DNA of 64,000 nt from Brevibacillus antibioticus (GTDB lineage: Bacteria > Bacillota > Bacilli > Brevibacillales > Brevibacillaceae): the NCBI RefSeq assembly GCF_005217615.1, contig NZ_SZNK01000001.1, positions 4,032,001-4,096,000 of the forward strand, written 5' to 3'. The position numbers were made by a program, and so were the translations under genes. Under the pieces are notes generated by a model. That model saw only the letters and a program-made list of their open reading frames with translations. It did not search any database and had not been told where the DNA came from. Below, one piece after another: positions 52,188 through 60,952 of the stretch. Position 1 is the stretch's first letter, and the number at the start of each line of letters is the position of its first letter.

Positions 52188-54689
52188 TTAATCATGAATG
52201 TGTACCAAGCTCATCCACTCTGATGCAAATCGATTCCCATTTTCATCTTTAAACTGATGCTCCGACAAATTAGGTAAAGCTTCTTGAATCCACAATCCGT
52301 GTACAGATTCATCACTTAATAAACTTCTAAAAAACTCAACACTATACAAATTTTTAAAATGTATCCAAATAGGCTTTCCTTCTGGATGACCACTGGCTCC
52401 AATGCATGTTACAAACACTTCCTCTGGCAACTGATTTTCCGTAATCCATTTGTCTATACTCAATAAAAGATCCATATCTGATAAATGATTGGGGAATCTA
52501 GGGATATCTGTCACACTGATAATCCACTGCTCACGACTTAAAACAACTCTTCCAAACATATGTCGTGACGTATGTTGTATGCCCTTTTTTAAATCGAATG
52601 TTTTCCAAGGCTGTGGATTATTACCGTAGGGAGTATTAACTTTCCACGGATTAATCATGATAAGAAGTAATCTCATTATCCCTTGCTTAAAATATGCTGG
52701 TACAGATCCTACATAAACAGGTGCAACTACTCTCTCTTCCCTATCAACAAATTCAAATACTTCCCCACTTTTATCCAGCCTTAAACTTATCTCTTCTAAT
52801 ACATGTGTAGCTATTGGATCAGAAATTTCCCCAATGCCAGTACAATAATATTCTGCAATGCCATTATAGCCTTGCAAAGAAGACCAATCTCCACCAATAG
52901 CAAGTTCGATAGGAGCTGCTTCAGGAAAACACTGTTTTATCCAATCTTTAATTGCGGCTTGATAATCACTACCTAGTACCTTGGTAAAGCGAGAAACTAT
53001 GCTACCAATTGTTCCTGCAACTTTATTAATCACTAATCCATATCCATCATCTTGTAACCCTATGGAACTTCCAGGTAATGTTTGATAATAATACATCACT
53101 ACAGCAGGTGGAACACACTTACCCGTGCGAGGTAAGACAACCTCTCCAGATTGCATCATACGTTGAAAACTAGACATTAGTTGTTCATCACATGCAATCG
53201 AACTTAAAAAATCAAGTAATGGTACTTTTGCATACGGAGTATATTTACTCTTAAATAAATCAATTAGCATACCATATTCACCATGAAATTCAAAAAACGG
53301 TTTAATGTGTGATGTTAGTTGGACTAGCTCATTTTGAATCTCTTGTTTTAATGGAGAAATTGGCATACTCGTGCGCACTTCTTCATAAATCAATGCTGCT
53401 TTTACTAGCCAATTTGGAGCAGCACACTCTAATAACCTAAATATTGAAATTAAATCATTTCGTAGTTGAAAAATATGATTTATCCTAACTTGTGCACAGG
53501 AATTCAACTCAAGGCTATGTAAATGTTCAGCCACTTTTCTTAATAATAATTCTAGTTCATACCAGTTTTCTCTTCTGTGAGTACATACCCATTCGGCAAA
53601 TTGCTCAAAAAAAGAAGCTCCTTCACCATAAACAGGAGGTATTGGACGAAGCAACTGCAATGTTTCGCACAACTTTTGCAGATACAAACTATGGTTAATA
53701 TGTTCCAAGAATAATTCATATGAAAATGTACGATGTTGCAAGCTATCAAGCCTTTTTAGCATTTTATTTTGTACAAATGGTTCAACATTACTCCAATAAA
53801 ATCCATTTGAATACTTAGATTTAACCGCAAATCTAATAACACCATCTTCACCTTCTGCCTGTTCAGACAAGTTGTAGTTAAAACTATTCCTCCATGATTT
53901 GTTATTAGCTAGAGCAGCAATAATATGATAAATGACTGCCCGATTGAGATAGATATTAGTACGGGGGTTATCATTTTGATCTCTGTTAATTTGATTCTTC
54001 ATTAAACTATTTATGTCTTCAGAAGATGGCTCCCAAATTGCATGACCTACCTGTGTAAATGTGCTAAATGGACTTGTCTTCACAACTGTACGTTGTAAAT
54101 AACGATAGAACGCTCTCATTGCTTTATGAGCTGGCTTATTCCATGGTATCCTCTTATCTAATACTGCTTTTAACATTTCGGGACTTGCTAACGCTAATCC
54201 TTGCAACATTTCTCCTAGGTGCACATCATTACTCATTAACCAATCAGTGAAATTATCAGCAATTCGCTGCTTCTCTGAACTAAGTACCTGAAGCAATTCA
54301 TGATGATTTAGTTGCCAATCTTTAAGATATATTTTCCACCTATTTAAACTAATTACGTCTTCCTTGCTTAAGATAGGATAAATCTCTTCGATACTATCAG
54401 GATCTATTAGAAAATAACGTTTATTAAAGATATTCCTTTGTAGTTTCAGTACATAACGAACAAGTCGCCTCTGTTCCCCCAATACTGGAATAGATTGATG
54501 TAATGCTGCTAACACCGCATCTTGTAAATCCTCTAATTGTTGCTCTAAAATACGTAATTGTGTTATTATTTGCTGACTGTTCTCTAGTACTAATCCACTT
54601 AATCGGCTAAGAGGTAACACGTTTATCCTTGCTAAATTGAACTCAGCCGATATAACTGTTAATTCTGCTTGCGTAGTAACCTCCTGCAT
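52188..54689 (-). CDS. LanB N-terminal-type dehydratase (tRNA-Glu dependent glutamylation subunit)
   Basis: An 833-residue enzyme with the Lant_dehydr_N fold. Typical segments are LQRNIFNKRYFLID, FYRYLQRTVVKTSPFSTFTQVGHAIW (about residues 200-225), and a C-terminal part with GDWSSLQGYNGIAEYY. Family members take glutamate from Glu-tRNA and attach it to Ser/Thr of a precursor peptide, the first step to dehydroalanine. The elimination domain is on the next gene, so this is a split dehydratase as in goadsporin and thiopeptide pathways. GGAGGTTACT precedes the ATG. Confidence 0.86.
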   Translation of the reverse strand: MQEVTTQAELTVISAEFNLARINVLPLSRLSGLVLENSQQIITQLRILEQQLEDLQDAVLAALHQSIPVLGEQRRLVRYVLKLQRNIFNKRYFLIDPDSIEEIYPILSKEDVISLNRWKIYLKDWQLNHHELLQVLSSEKQRIADNFTDWLMSNDVHLGEMLQGLALASPEMLKAVLDKRIPWNKPAHKAMRAFYRYLQRTVVKTSPFSTFTQVGHAIWEPSSEDINSLMKNQINRDQNDNPRTNIYLNRAVIYHIIAALANNKSWRNSFNYNLSEQAEGEDGVIRFAVKSKYSNGFYWSNVEPFVQNKMLKRLDSLQHRTFSYELFLEHINHSLYLQKLCETLQLLRPIPPVYGEGASFFEQFAEWVCTHRRENWYELELLLRKVAEHLHSLELNSCAQVRINHIFQLRNDLISIFRLLECAAPNWLVKAALIYEEVRTSMPISPLKQEIQNELVQLTSHIKPFFEFHGEYGMLIDLFKSKYTPYAKVPLLDFLSSIACDEQLMSSFQRMMQSGEVVLPRTGKCVPPAVVMYYYQTLPGSSIGLQDDGYGLVINKVAGTIGSIVSRFTKVLGSDYQAAIKDWIKQCFPEAAPIELAIGGDWSSLQGYNGIAEYYCTGIGEISDPIATHVLEEISLRLDKSGEVFEFVDREERVVAPVYVGSVPAYFKQGIMRLLLIMINPWKVNTPYGNNPQPWKTFDLKKGIQHTSRHMFGRVVLSREQWIISVTDIPRFPNHLSDMDLLLSIDKWITENQLPEEVFVTCIGASGHPEGKPIWIHFKNLYSVEFFRSLLSDESVHGLWIQEALPNLSEHQFKDENGNRFASEWMSLVHIHD

Positions 54690-54734
54690 AGTAACCTCCT
54701 GAAATTGTCATCTTTAACATAACAATATTAAAAT

Positions 54735-55862
54735 TCACACTACAAATACTCTCCAATATGAGAACAATACGAAGGTAATGAAAAAGAGAATATATAAAGT
54801 AGCTGTAATACTATACATTATGTATAGACGTCTTTTTTTTAAGGAGAACCTTGACAAATATACAGGTGGAGGCTGACGTAGCACACTATGCTTCAGTATT
54901 TCAAAACTATGCTTTCGCAAATGAACAACGTTAAACCAATTTTCCACAAATTTCAATCCATCACTTGGTAACAACAAGTTGCAGTTAAAAATAAAGATGC
55001 TAAACTGTAGCATTAAAAAAGTATGAAGTATATCACTTATGCTAGGGATTAGCCATATGCAACTTACTGTCAACAATATAGCCAAGCTATCAAGCATTGG
55101 TCCTGCTAATGCTATGACAGCTCTTTTTTTTCTTCCAAGCAAATAATTATCTGTTAAATCAATATAACCAACAGGAATTATATAGTATAGTAAACCAAAC
55201 CCTATACTTCGAATTTTACCTCCTAAACGCAATGAACATACTGCATGAAAAATTTCATGAATCATAATTTGTACAAACATTAATGGAATTAGCCAATACC
55301 AAATATTAGAAATTGTAAACGACGATGAATATCGTAGCATAGTAATTATTGCGATACACAATGAAAACATTGGAATAGCAATAAATAATATCTTCCACAT
55401 ATTATATGATAGATTCGGGATTAACTTACTGAATATTAGAAGTATTTGAGGGAAAGAGCGTAATTGAATGAGTTTCAAAAATGGCTTAGGTCTTATTTGT
55501 TTAATCGATTTAAGATTTATATGTTCATTAGCTTTGTTAGATGGATCTAACATATTGTCACGAATAATCACTTGACAAGTTAACATATGAAGTAAAAAAC
55601 GGATAACAAGTTGTTTGGTCTCACTAGATATTATTTGCTGTTGAGAACAAGCAAATATTATAATCTCCTCTATTCTAATAATAGAGCTCTCGTGAATTTT
55701 ATCCAAAATAACCTTCGAAAACTTTCCAATTTTATAGTACTTCTTTGTGGTTGCTTGATAGACGATGAACTCCTCATCCACCTCATAAATATCTATATCT
55801 GGAGCAAGAGATATATCCCAAGAGAGCATATCTGATATATCAGCTTGTTGATTGTTTGCCAT
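54735..55862 (-). CDS. PqqD-M50 membrane zinc protease of the RiPP cluster
   Basis: A 375-residue membrane protein. The N-terminal ~95 residues have a PqqD-like pattern (DIYEVDEEFIVYQATTKKYYKIG, then a helical part). The membrane domain has the zinc motif MIHEIFHAVCSLRLGGKIRS (HExxH) and LLGRKKRAVIALAGPMLDSLA, the second M50 signature. It probably cleaves leader peptides or helps export the product, since the cluster has no ABC transporter. ATG 55862 has GAGGGAAAT upstream. It is a second protein of the type encoded at 46685. Confidence 0.8.
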   Translation of the reverse strand: MANNQQADISDMLSWDISLAPDIDIYEVDEEFIVYQATTKKYYKIGKFSKVILDKIHESSIIRIEEIIIFACSQQQIISSETKQLVIRFLLHMLTCQVIIRDNMLDPSNKANEHINLKSIKQIRPKPFLKLIQLRSFPQILLIFSKLIPNLSYNMWKILFIAIPMFSLCIAIITMLRYSSSFTISNIWYWLIPLMFVQIMIHEIFHAVCSLRLGGKIRSIGFGLLYYIIPVGYIDLTDNYLLGRKKRAVIALAGPMLDSLAILLTVSCIWLIPSISDILHTFLMLQFSIFIFNCNLLLPSDGLKFVENWFNVVHLRKHSFEILKHSVLRQPPPVYLSRFSLKKRRLYIMYSITATLYILFFITFVLFSYWRVFVV

Positions 55863-55933
55863 TGCAATATTTCCCTCAGATAGTCCTCTTGCGCTACTCA
55901 ACTTCTTCAACTCCCATTATAAGAAATGTAAAA

Positions 55934-55990
55934 GAATTTAGAACATTGATTCAACTGATTATTATCTAGCTAAGCCAATGTTCTAAATTC
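55934..55990 (-). terminator. Strong terminator after the twin precursor genes
   Basis: GAATTTAGAACATTG and CAATGTTCTAAATTC are perfect 15-base arms, followed by TTTTACATTTC on the minus strand. It lies between the precursor genes and the protease/dehydratase genes, so it should limit read-through and keep precursor mRNA in excess. Confidence 0.88.
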
Positions 55991-56021
55991 AATGCAACTA
56001 CTTCAATAAACTAGATAATGA

Positions 56022-56201
56022 TTATCCAGCAGTACCAAAAGACCCTACAGTGCCAAAACAACCTCCAAAACTTGCATATGTTCCAAAGCAAGCTGCGCAA
56101 GCCTGTGGATATACGGCTCCTGATATTGTATAGTTCAACTCATCTTTTAACTCTTCAGCGTACAATTCCATCTGAAGATTTTTTTCATTATCGATAATCA
56201 T
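56022..56201 (-). CDS. RiPP precursor peptide C, 59 aa
   Basis: An acidic leader carries the motif ELYAEEL (residues 12-18) and KDELNYTISG. The core has Cys/Thr/Ser between aromatic and Gly residues: YPQACAACFGTYASF, then GGCFGTVGSFGTAG at the C-terminus. Four Cys... more exactly three Cys in C-x2-C and FGGCFG contexts, with FGT and FGS units, are good sites for thiazole/oxazole formation. ATTTTAGGAGGAGCTAGAA gives a strong ribosome site. It is the closest relative of precursor B just upstream. Confidence 0.82.
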   Translation of the reverse strand: MIIDNEKNLQMELYAEELKDELNYTISGAVYPQACAACFGTYASFGGCFGTVGSFGTAG

Positions 56202-56227
56202 TTCTAGCTCCTCCTAAAATAAGTTTA

Positions 56228-56404
56228 CTAGCCGGCGCAACCGCCGGTCGATCCTGTTCCAAAAGTAGTGCCTGCTGTTCCAAAGCAAGCCAGAGTACCC
56301 CAGCAAGCATTAGGACCAACAAGAGAGTAATTCATTTCTGAAGATAATTCTTCAGAATAGAGTTCCAACTCTTCATTCATTGTTTTAACATATTTCTCCT
56401 GCAA
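56228..56404 (-). CDS. RiPP precursor peptide B, 58 aa
   Basis: The leader has ELYSEEL (residues 14-20) and SSEMNYSLVG; the core is Gly/Thr/Cys-rich (PNACWGTLACFGTAG, then TTFGTGSTGGCAG). The shared leader and FGT units show it is a paralogue of precursor C, with diverged core. TTG 56404 is favoured because AAGGAGG lies 9 bases upstream; the in-frame GTG 56413 is right against that site. A TATAAT box at 56454-56459 suggests its own promoter. Cys, Ser and Thr of the core are candidates for azoles and dehydro residues. Confidence 0.82.
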   Translation of the reverse strand: MQEKYVKTMNEELELYSEELSSEMNYSLVGPNACWGTLACFGTAGTTFGTGSTGGCAG

Positions 56405-56524
56405 TACACTCACCCTCCTTTCTTCAGATTGACCCTCATATCTGCAAAAAACGATTATAATGATACCCGTAATGGGTGGGTCTACAAATTTAATAAGTCT
56501 TAAAGCTATATGAACTTCAACTTA

Positions 56525-57190
56525 CTACCGCTTACCGAAACAATAAGCAAACATCTGTGCTTTTGTAAATCCATCAATATCGGTAAACATCCTTAATGTT
56601 CTTGGCAATAATCCTGCGAATACTGTCCCTTCATAACCACGGCTAAGCGAATGCAACCACATATTATGAGCAACCATGCCCGCGATTGTTAATAAGTTTG
56701 TATAACCAGTCACACCGCAGGTAGCGGTTCGATCAGCTATTTTCCCAACAAAAAATACGACAACAGCAGCATTAGCAAATTCTTTCTGCAACATGAGTTG
56801 TTCTTGTGTAAAATGTTGAGGAATATCAGCAACTTCTTGAATATCATTTTGTGGATAAGAATACCGATATACTTTTCGCGATGAGAATGCTTCATCATTG
56901 TGCATATTGACGCGATTAATCAGTAAGTACTGCTCAAGCAAAGACGTGCCTGCAATTTGTTCTATAAATTTTTCATTATTAATTAGCATCTGAACTAAGT
57001 CGTCATATTCAACATCCTTTTCTTTATCAAAAAAGCTAAATGACTCTCGTTCATCAAGAACTTTCCTCCAACTTCTCATAGAGCCAAATGTATCAAAATT
57101 ACTATTATCGCCAGATGAATTGTTCCATACATTGAAACATTCTTCTTTTATTAATTCTTGTACGATATTATTAGGGTTCACGATACCCAC
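56525..57190 (-). CDS. SagB/nitroreductase-type dehydrogenase, second polypeptide
   Basis: A 221-residue protein of the nitroreductase fold with an N-terminal unassigned part. LMLQKEFANAAVVVFFVGKIADRT and GYTNLLTIAGMVAHNMWLHSLSRGYEGTVFAGLLP (residues about 130-205) match the FMN-binding half of SagB-type azoline dehydrogenases. It would oxidise azolines to azoles together with the product of the overlapping upstream gene. The reading frames overlap by about 20 bp; GTG 57190 or GTG 57181 is the start. Confidence 0.75.
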   Translation of the reverse strand: MGIVNPNNIVQELIKEECFNVWNNSSGDNSNFDTFGSMRSWRKVLDERESFSFFDKEKDVEYDDLVQMLINNEKFIEQIAGTSLLEQYLLINRVNMHNDEAFSSRKVYRYSYPQNDIQEVADIPQHFTQEQLMLQKEFANAAVVVFFVGKIADRTATCGVTGYTNLLTIAGMVAHNMWLHSLSRGYEGTVFAGLLPRTLRMFTDIDGFTKAQMFAYCFGKR

Positions 57191-58823
57191 CCCCCATCAC
57201 GGAAACAAAAGTAGGATGTTCATATAAATTATCTAGATGAAGAATCCTACTAATTGCCTGTTTTGACCATTGGTTAGCTACATCTAACTTCAATCCAGTA
57301 TGATACGCAGTATATCTACCTTGAGTAAATGCTACTCCGGCATCAAGATGAATAATCTTGTATGCAAACTGATGATACTTAGATGCTACTTTCCCATATA
57401 ACCCAACTTGTATAATATATCCACATGCATGTTCGTTATGTGGCAAGCATGATATGAGTTGCGTCACCATATCATCATCACCTAAACATTCCAGTCCATG
57501 ATTCTTCGGATCGTACAAGTAGACTCCTTTTTTTAGATTAGGAATAGAATTATTGACAATATACAAATCTACTGAACCTAAATTTCCACCAGTTGGAGAC
57601 CACCGTTTAGGACGATTATTTATCTGTTGGTGTTTCCAACCAGCCATATATCGCCATACTTCACTCCATTTTTTCAGCAACGAATCCTCTTCACAGTTAT
57701 CCAAGTTAATCTTCTGTGCACTTGGATAGGACGTAGATAATGTCGCCAATTCAAGATTAACTGGCTTGTAATGATTCTGATGATCCTTCGGATTTAAATG
57801 ATGTTTTGAAGAAAATGCAATATGATCCTCAAAACGTGCTACTAAAAGCTGCTCATTACTCGCTGTACTTTGACTTCCACATAAGTTACATGTAGGTACC
57901 TTCATCATCTCAATATATCCTTGTTCCATACTAGTAGTATGAAATGACTGAACCCCACGCAAAAAAGATGTGGAAGTTAAGCGACTTCTCCAATTTATAA
58001 TGTCAATGGCTACACTTGACATCGCCATTTGCATAGCTTCTAGTGACATGTTTACAGACCCATCATCCATATTAGCTATAGGCCATTGTTGATCAAAACA
58101 TTCCACACACAACGTCTCGTAATTTTCAAAATGAGGCCCTAGATACACTGTTTCCTTAGAAATCGTTATCAGCAACCATGGAACACCATGCTTATAGCAA
58201 AATCTACCGAATGATAACAACTCGTCACGAGTCGTATACTCATTCTGAATATAAACCGCAATAGGTCTATCTACTAATAATAACTCTGGTAATTCTGAAC
58301 ACATTCGTAAGGGGATTGGATACAATGTAAGCAATTCTGCTAGTTGTTTGCGATTCATATCTGAACTTACATCTGAATATAAGCATACTGTTTTTTCCTG
58401 CATACGGTGAATACAGTCTCGTATACTACTGTTTACTCGTGTATGGTCAAGATGTCTTTGTATAAACTGTAAGTACGGATCATCTTGATGCTCTATATCA
58501 TCTGTACCATCAAACAGTAATCCTCTCATATAAAGTAGTGCTAATGCATTATAAATGAAATGTTGCGAATAATCAGGTAACGACTCGCAAATTTGAGAAA
58601 ATGTACGTTTGCCATCTAACTGTTCCAACAATTTGGGTAAAAATGTTTCACTAGCTTTTCCACGTATTAGTTGTTTTTCTGCAGTACCTTCAAAATATAG
58701 ACCTTGCTCCTTTATCGGAATAGCCACAACGCAATCCGATACTTGTGGGCAATTAGGAAATTGAAATTGCAAATCCGTTGAGACTACTCTTCCCATCTCG
58801 CTAGCATGCATAACCTGAGCCAT
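57171..58823 (-). CDS. Fusion: leader-binding ThiF/Ocin-like N-terminus and SagB-type dehydrogenase C-terminus
   Basis: A 550-residue two-part enzyme. Residues ~1-330 contain a PqqD-like winged segment (LDGKRTFSQICESLPDYSQH) and a ThiF/Ocin-like part with Cys pairs (CVECFDQQW, CNLCGSQS). Residues ~390-550 match the first half of the SagB dehydrogenase fold: NRPKRWSPTGGNLGSVDLYI, VGLYGKVASKYHQFAYKII, LDAGVAFTQGRYTAYHTGLK. FMN-dependent azoline oxidation is the expected role. GGAGGTGTGACTA precedes ATG 58823. A second dehydrogenase polypeptide overlaps its 3' end. Confidence 0.75.
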   Translation of the reverse strand: MAQVMHASEMGRVVSTDLQFQFPNCPQVSDCVVAIPIKEQGLYFEGTAEKQLIRGKASETFLPKLLEQLDGKRTFSQICESLPDYSQHFIYNALALLYMRGLLFDGTDDIEHQDDPYLQFIQRHLDHTRVNSSIRDCIHRMQEKTVCLYSDVSSDMNRKQLAELLTLYPIPLRMCSELPELLLVDRPIAVYIQNEYTTRDELLSFGRFCYKHGVPWLLITISKETVYLGPHFENYETLCVECFDQQWPIANMDDGSVNMSLEAMQMAMSSVAIDIINWRSRLTSTSFLRGVQSFHTTSMEQGYIEMMKVPTCNLCGSQSTASNEQLLVARFEDHIAFSSKHHLNPKDHQNHYKPVNLELATLSTSYPSAQKINLDNCEEDSLLKKWSEVWRYMAGWKHQQINNRPKRWSPTGGNLGSVDLYIVNNSIPNLKKGVYLYDPKNHGLECLGDDDMVTQLISCLPHNEHACGYIIQVGLYGKVASKYHQFAYKIIHLDAGVAFTQGRYTAYHTGLKLDVANQWSKQAISRILHLDNLYEHPTFVSVMGGGYREP

Positions 58824-58826
58824 TAG

Positions 58827-59456
58827 TCACACCTCCTCAGCTATTAGCCCATTCTGAATTCTAAAATGTTGTGCTAAATCAAGATACCCTCTTGTTGCTT
58901 CATCACGTTGTAATCCACAACGTGGACAACTATGTACTCCAGTAACGCAACTATTTTTCATTTCTCTCGTCACTTCATTTAATAGAAAAAATTTACCCTG
59001 ATATGATTCTGGACATTCAATAATCCTTTTTAATAAACTTCCAATTAATACAACATCAGCTGGGTGATAACCTTGTACTCCTGCTATTTGCTGATCGTTA
59101 TAATACTGCTGTACACTACGGGTAAGTTCTGCATTTGGATGATGTTGCATCATACGCTGATGATAGCAATGATAACATCCCTCATTACCTGGTATGATTA
59201 CTGGTCCAACTACTAACAAGGGACTATCCAGTACAACAGGTATGAATGGAATATTCTGCTTATGCACCTCTACATCTAGTTGGCGCAATAATGAGATGCT
59301 TTGATAATTAGCAATGAATAAAACACCTGATAAATTAGAGGGAATGAAAAGCTCGTATTCATTTTTCAGGACCGCGTGATTTGATTGAATTTCTGAATGA
59401 TTCAGAAAATCAGAGACTGCATATCCGAATTTACCAATCGAAAAAATCTGCCACAT
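58827..59456 (-). CDS. TOMM precursor leader-binding (ThiF/E1-like partner) protein
   Basis: A 209-residue protein of the E1-like partner family that feeds the precursor to YcaO enzymes. VVLDSPLLVVGPVIIPGNEGCYHCYHQRMM (the GxxC-x2-C region) and VHSCPRCGLQRDE hold two Cys pairs that likely bind zinc. The first ~95 residues form a Rossmann-like part without an intact nucleotide loop. ATG 59456 has GGAAGGAGAAGGG before it and lies 16 bp after the YcaO gene; the longer in-frame extension overlaps YcaO and is rejected. Confidence 0.75.
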   Translation of the reverse strand: MWQIFSIGKFGYAVSDFLNHSEIQSNHAVLKNEYELFIPSNLSGVLFIANYQSISLLRQLDVEVHKQNIPFIPVVLDSPLLVVGPVIIPGNEGCYHCYHQRMMQHHPNAELTRSVQQYYNDQQIAGVQGYHPADVVLIGSLLKRIIECPESYQGKFFLLNEVTREMKNSCVTGVHSCPRCGLQRDEATRGYLDLAQHFRIQNGLIAEEV

Positions 59457-59472
59457 TAGTCCCTTCTCCTTC

Positions 59473-60771
59473 CTATGCAAATGGTTGAGGATAAGTTGTA
59501 ATTTGCGCCTCCGTTCGCAATCCATATCCCATTTTTTCAACAGCTTCATACAGACGTTTCGTACCAAGAAATCTTGCACGATGTGAAAAAGAAAGCGGTT
59601 GTAAAGTGGGGATAATCACACGCACTGCTTTCATCCCTGCGCGTTCTGATTCATCTGTTGAGAGATCAACCGCAAAAACTTCGTGACCCCTACTTTCCAA
59701 ATGTTTAATTAAGAATTGTAAATCCAACTGGTCACTGCCTGTCTCCAAATTTTTCATAACAGAATATTCAGACGTTTCCGCAGACTCAACCAAAAAATCA
59801 AACGCTTGGCTACGTTCTGGTAATCCCATATAAGTCGCGCCATCAAACACATTAATGAACTCGTCCACTTCTTTGGCAGGTGGTTGCTTATTTTGTAAAG
59901 CAGCTCGACAAGAAGCTCCTTCTCTCATGATTTTTGTTAATGCTACTTCCGGATTAAGCTCGGTTGTACACATAACCATATTAGCAAGTTGTTTGTTATG
60001 TTTGGTGCGTTGCACTGAATAAATCGTCGGTATACCTAAATCCGTTGTAGCATTAAAATAGTAATTGTTAGCATAGAAAAATTGCTCATTTTTCTGACTA
60101 TAACGTTGAACCTCTTCCGTTATATTTTCATTAAACTGAAGCTTAGGTAAAGGCAACTGATGTAACCATGTTAACGCAATAGCATCACGCTCAATAACTT
60201 CTAAGATGCCATTAATAAGAGCTTTTTCATAGGATACATGAGTAGCACAACCTGTTGAAATTGGTAGCCAAAAACGCTCTGCGTCACTTTTATATGGAAT
60301 GAATAAGTAGACCATGATAGCTGGAATCCAAACCAAGCGTTTGTTAGTTAATGAAATTCCACGTACCCATCTTATTTTTTCATTATATAAAGGTGGTCTT
60401 CTTATAGGACAACGCGGATGATCTAATTCTAATTCTGAGCACATAGGAATGTTTCGTAAATCAAGCGCTTCATTACCTAGTTCCCTTGGCGATGCTATTA
60501 TGAATTGACGTTCATCATAAACACATGAACAATATCGTTCTAATGTTTCTGCTATGCATTTTGTGCGGGCCATCTCATCGTCAACATCTCCTCCTGCACC
60601 TGAAATCTCCATCTTATTGCCAAAATTATTACCACTCAGCAATGCAATTGCATTTAAATCTCCAAGAACTGATGAATATGTGGGGAATTTTGGATCCCCA
60701 TGAGAATGTAACACTTTTTGGGGAACAGACATTAATCTACCGATACCACACAACTCTTCCAATGCCTTCAT
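59473..60771 (-). CDS. YcaO-domain cyclodehydratase
   Basis: A 432-residue ATP-dependent enzyme that converts Cys/Ser/Thr of the precursor into azolines. The ATP and magnesium motifs are visible: SGAGGDVDDEMARTKCIAETLERYC (about residues 57-82), STGCATHVSYEKALINGILEVIERDA (about 172-200), and MREGASCRAALQNK. The C-terminus ends Y-P-Q-P-F-A, the Pro-rich tail typical of azole-forming YcaO proteins. GGAGGTGAAGTAGCGA precedes the ATG. It is the first enzyme gene after precursor A. Confidence 0.88.
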   Translation of the reverse strand: MKALEELCGIGRLMSVPQKVLHSHGDPKFPTYSSVLGDLNAIALLSGNNFGNKMEISGAGGDVDDEMARTKCIAETLERYCSCVYDERQFIIASPRELGNEALDLRNIPMCSELELDHPRCPIRRPPLYNEKIRWVRGISLTNKRLVWIPAIMVYLFIPYKSDAERFWLPISTGCATHVSYEKALINGILEVIERDAIALTWLHQLPLPKLQFNENITEEVQRYSQKNEQFFYANNYYFNATTDLGIPTIYSVQRTKHNKQLANMVMCTTELNPEVALTKIMREGASCRAALQNKQPPAKEVDEFINVFDGATYMGLPERSQAFDFLVESAETSEYSVMKNLETGSDQLDLQFLIKHLESRGHEVFAVDLSTDESERAGMKAVRVIIPTLQPLSFSHRARFLGTKRLYEAVEKMGYGLRTEAQITTYPQPFA

Positions 60772-60902
60772 TCGCTACTTCACCTCCAAATTCCATTTAA
60801 TTGTTTTATCACTAACTATCCTGAATATCAGCCCTGTACCTATAACAATGAGCATATGTATCATTCCAAGCTCCCTTTGTACTTATCCAATTAATAAATG
60901 CT

Positions 60903-60938
60903 AGTCTTGCCATGCATTTCCGCACGCATGGCAAGACT
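60903..60938 (-). terminator. Perfect 13-bp hairpin between precursor A and the YcaO gene
   Basis: AGTCTTGCCATGC and GCATGGCAAGACT around a 10-base loop. No T run follows, so it is more likely a transcript-stabilising or partial-termination structure that uncouples precursor and enzyme levels. Confidence 0.7.
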
Positions 60939-60952
60939 GGTACCAAAATCAA

